A stretch of 64,000 nt of DNA from Bacillus salipaludis. GTDB taxonomy: Bacteria; Bacillota; Bacilli; Bacillales_B; DSM-18226. Both the position numbers and the translations under genes were made by a program. This document shows, one piece after another, positions 60,159-64,000 of this stretch. The stretch is taken from positions 124,001-188,000 of the forward strand of contig NZ_SMYO01000006.1 of assembly GCF_004358205.1 (NCBI RefSeq). The letters are read 5' to 3'. Under the pieces are notes generated by a model, which saw only the letters and a program-made list of their open reading frames with translations, did not search any database and was not told the DNA's origin. Numbering within the stretch: the stretch's first letter is position 1; the number at the start of each line of letters is the position of its first letter.

Positions 60159-61541
60159 TTAGTTTAGTAGTAATTCAAGTAAGAACAAATATGCCATCAC
60201 GATGCCGATGTAGAGGGCTGCGAAGGAAAGATTCCAATTTGATACTTTATAAGAGCTTTCCTTTACGATGTTGGACATCAGGCCTAATGTAGCATTATAC
60301 GGACCCACTAAAAAGGAAGAAACAGCCCCCGCTAACATCGCTACCGTTAAGATGTAAGGGGAAATTCCCATTGCTTGTGGATTTAACCCTTCAATCATTA
60401 AAGCAAGTGAAACAGCAGGGTGCAGACCAAGAAAAGCTAAGGCTAAAGGAATAAAGGGAAGTAAGATCAAGAAAACTTCCACACCTGCCAGGTGAATAAA
60501 CTTCATAACCCAGCGATATAGCAGCTCATTTGTATGCGAAACATTGATGGCCGAGATGAAAAAGCCTGCCGATAAATAAATAAAGAATTGATCTTTCATA
60601 CTAACGGAAAAAGATTGGAAATGCTCCAAAAGGTGTACACCAAACTCTTTTCCTTGCTTCAAGAATAAAGACCAGGTAAGGGCAAATGGAATCACCAATA
60701 AAGAAATGAGAATCAAAAACGGATAAGGAAACCTTGTTTCAACCAGCGAAATCACGACATTGAAAATGATAATGGCCAATAAGATTTGAAAGACTCTTCC
60801 AGAACGGTTGATTTGACCAGATTCAACCGTTGCTGCTAATTCATTCACTGTCAAATTCTTTTGAGTTTGAAGCATTCTTTTTGATTTCCTTGCCCCTATA
60901 AACCAATCAAGTCCCATTCCGATAATGCTTAATGGTATAACATATGGAAGTATGGATACCCAAGTAACTCCCGTCATCGTAATTACAATTCCGACAATCG
61001 GTGTTACCGGTGCCCAAATTAATGGCATCGCAAAGCCCCTTGTAATCGCCCTGCTCATGAAGCGCTCTTTGTTATTCACCGTATACAGTCCGAGTGCAGG
61101 TCTAATCGAGAAATAAGTCATTGGCAATGTTGCAAGATTCATAAAAATACTAAAAAAGTACGAAATTCCGGAGGTAATCATATACAATTGTCCGGAGGTT
61201 TTTACTTTTTTTTGAATAATGCTTTGAATCCCCCCGCTGTAGCCGCCAATTTTAATCGGAATTCCTAAAATCGGAATCAGGGTAAACATGGTGAGTAAAT
61301 CCAGCATTGGGCCGAAGGAAAGGATATATTGCTTCCAATGCGCTCCGCTTGAAGCAAGTAAAAAAACACCAAGGAGTAAAAACGTACCTCCTAATATTTG
61401 CACAAAACGTTTTGCTTGAAAAAACGTGCTGACTACAATAATAAGGCACAAGCTGGAAAGAAGAAAGCCAATATGCAATTGGGGCAGAAGCACAGAAAAT
61501 AAGTATAATACGATTACAAAGAAAAGCAGATATCTTAGCAT
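60159..61541 (-). CDS. Uncharacterised polytopic permease
   Basis: This 460-residue protein has ten to twelve strongly hydrophobic helices. Notable segments are MNLATLPMTYFSIRPALGLY, APVTPIVGIVITMTGVTW and FLGLHPAVSLALMIEGLNPQ, which look like paired re-entrant loops. I do not recognise a named family with certainty; it may belong to the ion-transporter or GntP-like superfamily. A GTATAC operator sits 69 bp upstream of its start, so it belongs to the same regulon as the other permease. Two carriers of this kind in one regulon could serve uptake and export. Confidence 0.7.
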   Translation of the reverse strand: MLRYLLFFVIVLYLFSVLLPQLHIGFLLSSLCLIIVVSTFFQAKRFVQILGGTFLLLGVFLLASSGAHWKQYILSFGPMLDLLTMFTLIPILGIPIKIGGYSGGIQSIIQKKVKTSGQLYMITSGISYFFSIFMNLATLPMTYFSIRPALGLYTVNNKERFMSRAITRGFAMPLIWAPVTPIVGIVITMTGVTWVSILPYVIPLSIIGMGLDWFIGARKSKRMLQTQKNLTVNELAATVESGQINRSGRVFQILLAIIIFNVVISLVETRFPYPFLILISLLVIPFALTWSLFLKQGKEFGVHLLEHFQSFSVSMKDQFFIYLSAGFFISAINVSHTNELLYRWVMKFIHLAGVEVFLILLPFIPLALAFLGLHPAVSLALMIEGLNPQAMGISPYILTVAMLAGAVSSFLVGPYNATLGLMSNIVKESSYKVSNWNLSFAALYIGIVMAYLFLLELLLN

Positions 61542-61609
61542 ACCAACACCCTAACTATAAGGAAATGTAATACATCAATACTTGAGTTACAATTAAAATC
61601 TGTTTAATT

Positions 61610-61615
61610 GTATAC
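61610..61615 (-). promoter_or_regulatory. GTATAC operator upstream of the second permease
   Basis: On the minus strand TTTTGGTATACAATTAA matches the consensus and overlaps a possible promoter (TTGAAT about 15 bp upstream). Confidence 0.6.
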
Positions 61616-61682
61616 CAAAACATCCTAATTCAAGGAAGATTAGTCACAAATCTGCCATATTTACTTAAAATTTTGGTATTTG

Positions 61683-61688
61683 GTATAC
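61683..61688 (+). promoter_or_regulatory. GTATAC operator ahead of the 28-residue peptide gene
   Basis: TTTGGTATACAAAATC is the best consensus match and lies directly upstream of the -35 box at 61696. Confidence 0.65.
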
Positions 61689-61695
61689 AAAATCC

Positions 61696-61724
61696 TTGAG
61701 TTTATTTAAAGCTCATTGTAAAAT
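61696..61724 (+). promoter_or_regulatory. Promoter of the 28-residue peptide gene
   Basis: TTGAGT (61696-61701) and TAAAAT (61719-61724) are 17 bp apart. The GTATAC operator abuts the -35 side. Confidence 0.55.
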
Positions 61725-61763
61725 AAAAATAACAAATAGCAAACAAAACAGGGGGATACTGAC

Positions 61764-61850
61764 ATGCTAAATTTTTTATTTAATTCTAAAAAAGCTGCTG
61801 AAAAAGCGGAGAAAAAATTAGCATCATTGAGAAAAACACTTAAGTTTTAA
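61764..61850 (+). CDS. 28-residue basic amphipathic peptide gene
   Basis: The open frame encodes a 28-residue peptide that starts MLNFLFNSKK and ends SLRKTLKF. Ten of its residues are Lys or Arg, and hydrophobic residues recur at helical spacing (LNFLF...A..A...LASL..TL.F), which suggests an amphipathic helix on the membrane surface. It has a strong ribosome binding site (CAGGGGGAT, 7 bp spacing), its own promoter and operator, and its own terminator, so it is a complete single-gene unit. I know no homologue. It could be a small regulator of one of the neighbouring permeases; that is inference. Confidence 0.65.
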   Translation: MLNFLFNSKKAAEKAEKKLASLRKTLKF

Positions 61851-61870
61851 TGTTTGGATTTTAATTGGTT

Positions 61871-61902
61871 AACCGTCACAAAGCAGCTGTGGCGGTTTTT
61901 TT
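61871..61902 (+). terminator. Terminator after the 28-residue peptide gene
   Basis: AACCGTCACA and TGTGGCGGTT form a 10-bp stem (one wobble) with a 7-base loop, followed by TTTTT. Confidence 0.85.
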
Positions 61903-61924
61903 ACGTTTATACCATTTAATATGC

Positions 61925-61955
61925 AAAAACCGGAGAGACGTTGCCATCTCTCCGG
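61925..61955 (-). terminator. Terminator of the 111-residue protein gene
   Basis: A perfect 9-bp stem CCGGAGAGA/TCTCTCCGG is followed on the minus strand by TTTTT. Confidence 0.88.
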
Positions 61956-61975
61956 CCGTAAGCCTCTATTAATAT

Positions 61976-62311
61976 CTATACAGCAACCTCACTTGATTTT
62001 ACAAGTTTACTGTTTACCGAATCTACACTGTTACCGGAGGCTTTTACGATCTCATTTAATTCCTCGCGCGCGGCTTCAATTGTTTCAAACCTTTCAAAAA
62101 ACTTTACACCGATATGGTTTACATATTCTTTTCCTTCAAATTCTTCGAACAACTTAATCTTAATTTTTTCATCCAACACTTTGGCAATCGTATACTTCGC
62201 CTTTAATTTATCAAAGAAATAGAAATGGTAGGTTTCGACAGGTTCTAGGCCATCGTTCTCGAGACTTGTTTGAAAGGTATCTTTATTCGTTAATACTATA
62301 TATTTTCCCAA
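61976..62311 (-). CDS. Uncharacterised 111-residue soluble protein
   Basis: I do not recognise this protein. It opens with GKYIVLTNKDTFQTSLENDG and has alternating strands and helices rich in Lys, Glu, Phe and Tyr (VETYHFYFFDKLKAKYTIAK, YVNHIGVKFFERFETIEAAR). It is soluble and has no cysteine. I chose the TTG at 62311 because AAAGGAG lies 8 bp upstream; the in-frame GTG at 62320 overlaps that site. A cre-like site and a GTATAC operator lie upstream, so it is probably part of the regulon. Confidence 0.68.
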   Translation of the reverse strand: MGKYIVLTNKDTFQTSLENDGLEPVETYHFYFFDKLKAKYTIAKVLDEKIKIKLFEEFEGKEYVNHIGVKFFERFETIEAAREELNEIVKASGNSVDSVNSKLVKSSEVAV

Positions 62312-62342
62312 TTTCTTCACTCCTTTAAATTAATTCAATAGT

Positions 62343-62356
62343 TTTAAACGCTTACA
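62343..62356. promoter_or_regulatory. cre-like CcpA site in the regulon
   Basis: TTTAAACGCTTACA matches TGWAANCGNTNWCA except at the second base, as does the site at 52838. Confidence 0.45.
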
Positions 62357-62399
62357 AATTGGAGAGTAGTAATATGTCCAAACACCTCCTCGGAACATT

Positions 62400-62405
62400 G
62401 TATAC
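62400..62405. promoter_or_regulatory. GTATAC operator in the ferredoxin control region
   Basis: On the minus strand it reads TTTTGGTATACAATG, a close consensus match. Confidence 0.6.
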
Positions 62406-62590
62406 CAAAACTACTTAATTTGTATTTTATATCAAGGAGACAAAATATTCAACATTATATTCTAAATATTTAAATAATTACTTTTTAAAAAGCTATGGTA
62501 GATAGATTTTCAGCGGAAAATTTGGATAAAAATTTTATAAAGCGAGTTAAAAATAAAAAATTTTTAGTTTACTTATCTACCAAAAAGATT

Positions 62591-62596
62591 GTATAC
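62591..62596 (+). promoter_or_regulatory. GTATAC operator close to the ferredoxin start
   Basis: GATTGTATACTTC lies about 50 bp before the ferredoxin ATG. The flanks are weaker than in other sites. Confidence 0.45.
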
Positions 62597-62644
62597 TTCA
62601 GAAAAGTATCAAAATTTTTAGAAAAAACAGAAAGGGGCTATTTT

Positions 62645-62980
62645 ATGCCGAAAGTTATCCTGCACGTTGATGGAACTACAGTGGAGCAAGAAGTAAAAGA
62701 CAATGCAAACTTAGTAGTATTAGCAGCAACACGTCTATTACCAAAGTTAAAATATGGCTGTGGAATGGGGCGTTGTACAAAGTGTACATGTCAGGTGATT
62801 AACGGTGCAGAAGATTTAGCAGCGCCGAATTGGAAAGAAGTAAAAATGCTTGGAGATAAAGTGAATGAGGGGTACCGATTAACGTGCCAATTAACGATCC
62901 AGCGGGATATTGAAATTTCGCAAGAAAATATTTCAGTCCAGGTTCCTAAAAAGCAATCACCGATTCAAATTAATGGATGA
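62645..62980 (+). CDS. [2Fe-2S] ferredoxin
   Basis: This 111-residue electron carrier has plant/adrenodoxin-like cluster ligands in YGCGMGRCTKCTC (Cys39, Cys44, Cys47) and a distant Cys81 in YRLTCQ. An additional Cys49 lies beside the cluster. It opens with MPKVILHVDGTTVEQEVKDN, the usual beta-grasp. The ATG at 62645 follows AAAGGGG. It would feed electrons to an oxygenase, hydroxylase or reductase not yet seen, which probably lies right of the window. Two GTATAC operators upstream place it in the regulon. Confidence 0.88.
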   Translation: MPKVILHVDGTTVEQEVKDNANLVVLAATRLLPKLKYGCGMGRCTKCTCQVINGAEDLAAPNWKEVKMLGDKVNEGYRLTCQLTIQRDIEISQENISVQVPKKQSPIQING

Positions 62981-63003
62981 TTATTTTTTTAACTTATTTA
63001 TTG

Positions 63004-63009
63004 GTATAC
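63004..63009 (+). promoter_or_regulatory. GTATAC operator ahead of the creatininase-family gene
   Basis: ATTGGTATACAAAATAC lies 22 bp before the ribosome binding site AAAGGAG. Confidence 0.62.
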
Positions 63010-63040
63010 AAAATACATTGATTTTCAAAGGAGATTTGTG

Positions 63041-63811
63041 ATGGAGGGTTATGATTTAACCAGGATGACATGGAAAGAGGTTGAAGGAGCATTAAAAAGT
63101 GTTCAGGTTGCAATTATCCCGGTTGGCGCACATGAACAGCATGGTCCCCATATGGTGGAAAGCTGTGATGCTGTTCTGGCTGAAAGGATGGCCAAGCGGC
63201 TTGGGGAGAGAATGTTTCCCTATGCGGTAGTTACGCCAACGGTGAATATGGGTGTTTCGGAACACCATATGAATTTTCCTGGAACCATTTCACTGAATCC
63301 ATCTACACTCATTGCGATTTTACATGATATGATTTCCTCTTTGAAGCATCATGGAATTAAGAAATTTTTATTATTAAACTCACATGGCGGGAATCAATCT
63401 ACACTCAATGTTGCTTCACTGACTTTAACAAAAGAACTGGATGTAGAAGTTTACTATGCAAAAACAACTGCATCTGCAAAAAAATCGATTCAGAACTATA
63501 TTGGTTCAAGCTTATTTGGCCATAGCTGTGAACGTGAAGTTTCGGAAGCTTTATATTTAGCACCAGAGATTGTCCGAATGGACCAACTAGAAAAAGGGGA
63601 TATTCAAGAAGAAGGTAGATGGAAACAGCTAAGACCTGGGAAAGCAATACAAGGATTTTATCGTTACGAGGAAATGACCCAAAATGGTTGTATTGGTGAC
63701 GCAACAAAAGCCAGTTTTGCAATAGGCCGTGAGATCGTAGAGGAGTCCCTGGATAATCTTTCAGCAGAGCTCTTTAAATTATTAAATATACATGTGGATG
63801 TCCATTCCTAA
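63041..63811 (+). CDS. Creatininase-family amidohydrolase
   Basis: This 256-residue metal-dependent hydrolase has all family metal ligands: GAHEQHGPHM (Glu and His, about residues 31-40), SCDAVLAERM (Asp), NSHGGNQS (His, about residue 113) and GHSCEREVSEALYL (Glu, about residue 164). The family opens cyclic amides or hydrolyses formamides; substrates include creatinine and pyrimidine-derived formamides. I chose the ATG at 63041, 7 bp after AAAGGAG; the GTG at 63038 is slightly too near. A GTATAC operator lies just upstream. With the dehydrogenases and the ferredoxin it suggests breakdown of a nitrogen ring compound. Confidence 0.87.
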   Translation: MEGYDLTRMTWKEVEGALKSVQVAIIPVGAHEQHGPHMVESCDAVLAERMAKRLGERMFPYAVVTPTVNMGVSEHHMNFPGTISLNPSTLIAILHDMISSLKHHGIKKFLLLNSHGGNQSTLNVASLTLTKELDVEVYYAKTTASAKKSIQNYIGSSLFGHSCEREVSEALYLAPEIVRMDQLEKGDIQEEGRWKQLRPGKAIQGFYRYEEMTQNGCIGDATKASFAIGREIVEESLDNLSAELFKLLNIHVDVHS

Positions 63812-63871
63812 ATCGAAAATAGAGAAAATTAAGTATTTTTCAATAATCTTTAAAAAATTCTAAAAATTGTG

Positions 63872-63900
63872 TTTACAAGTAGTCATTTATCGGTTACTAT
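63872..63900 (+). promoter_or_regulatory. Promoter for a gene beyond the right edge
   Basis: TTTACA (63872-63877) and TACTAT (63895-63900) are 17 bp apart. An operator follows at the expected transcription start. Confidence 0.55.
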
Positions 63901-63909
63901 TAAATCAAG

Positions 63910-63915
63910 GTATAC
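63910..63915. promoter_or_regulatory. GTATAC operator at the predicted transcription start
   Basis: AAGGTATACCAAATAC lies 9 bp after the -10 box at 63895, a classic repressor position. Confidence 0.62.
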
Positions 63916-63982
63916 CAAATACACTATTAACACAGTGGAAACGGTAAAAAACTAGTAAACTTTATTTTTTTATCGAAGTTTG

Positions 63983-63988
63983 GTATAC
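63983..63988 (+). promoter_or_regulatory. GTATAC operator at the right edge
   Basis: TTTGGTATACAAAATA is identical over 15 bases to the site at 61683. The gene it controls lies outside the window. Confidence 0.62.
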
Positions 63989-64000
63989 AAAATATCAAAT

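Larger units (their letters stand above)
62312..62644. other. Divergent control region before the ferredoxin gene
   Basis: These 333 bp hold a cre-like site (62343-62356) and two GTATAC operators (62400-62405 and 62591-62596). An open frame runs into the ferredoxin gene from 62495 but is AT-rich and lacks a ribosome binding site, so I do not count it as coding. Confidence 0.6.

Noticed and set aside
62495..62644. N-terminal extension of the ferredoxin
   Set aside because: The extension is very AT-rich, lacks a ribosome site and contains a regulon operator; the ATG at 62645 has AAAGGGG upstream.
1..64000. CRISPR arrays, prophage, tRNA or rRNA genes
   Set aside because: No regularly spaced repeats, phage structural genes or recognisable stable RNA sequences were seen on either strand.

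Overview
The window looks like a chromosomal stretch from an aerobic, endospore-forming, Bacillus-like Firmicute of low to moderate GC. The evidence is strong AGGAGG-type ribosome binding sites, an alpha/beta small acid-soluble spore protein (29.9 kb), a Spo0E-type phosphatase (37.6 kb), the sporulation protein YyaC (54.8 kb), and Bacillus-type desaturase/DesR, YrhE/YrhD-like and DbpA genes. No rRNA, tRNA, CRISPR array, prophage or intact insertion sequence was seen.

Layout. 0-10.2 kb: a tightly packed operon for the anaerobic (early cobalt insertion) cobalamin pathway, cbiD(partial)-cbiET-cbiL-cbiF-cbiG-cbiA-cobT-cobA-nitroreductase-pduX-Ni/Co permease, closed by a terminator. 10.3-15.2 kb: a molybdopterin formate-dehydrogenase-like enzyme with a DUF1641 partner, divergent from a DUF2294 gene and fdhD; the enzyme gene has a strong promoter and a long leader with a terminator-like fold. 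15.3-21.6 kb: housekeeping genes (SDR, M24 peptidase, paired SMR pumps, methyltransferase, CWC protein, DbpA helicase). 21.6-23.7 kb: a fatty-acid desaturase with a DesR-like operator, a duplicated leader and a decayed desR; desK is missing. 23.8-29.9 kb: regulator, enolase-superfamily racemase, M20 hydrolase, amino-acid permease and GNAT transferase, resembling the known N-succinyl route that converts D- to L-amino acids. 30-44.5 kb: FAD oxidoreductase, feoA with a split feoB, PatB, a YdeI-like gene broken by one TGA, permeases, DinB, sirtuin, SIS protein, CtaG/DUF2243 pair. 44.6-45.9 kb: a complete ftsZ outside any division cluster, so probably a second copy. 46-54.6 kb: FAD monooxygenase/Dabb pair, MFS pump, XRE-cupin regulator, aminotransferase, NCS1 permease.

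55.4-64 kb holds the least familiar system. A GntR/FCD regulator, an aspartate-dehydrogenase-like protein, two unusual permeases, a ProC-like dehydrogenase, a 28-residue basic peptide gene, a 2Fe-2S ferredoxin and a creatininase-family hydrolase share a palindromic motif (consensus TTGGTATACAAAAT) in nearly every intergenic region. I infer one regulon for uptake and breakdown of an unknown nitrogen compound; it continues past the right edge.

Mobile and repeat DNA: two 183-bp MITE-like elements, each flanked by a perfect 8-bp target duplication, sit just after stop codons at 18.0 and 41.0 kb. A small palindromic family with the core GGTGCCTGTCACC occurs at 19.0, 45.9 and 48.3 kb.
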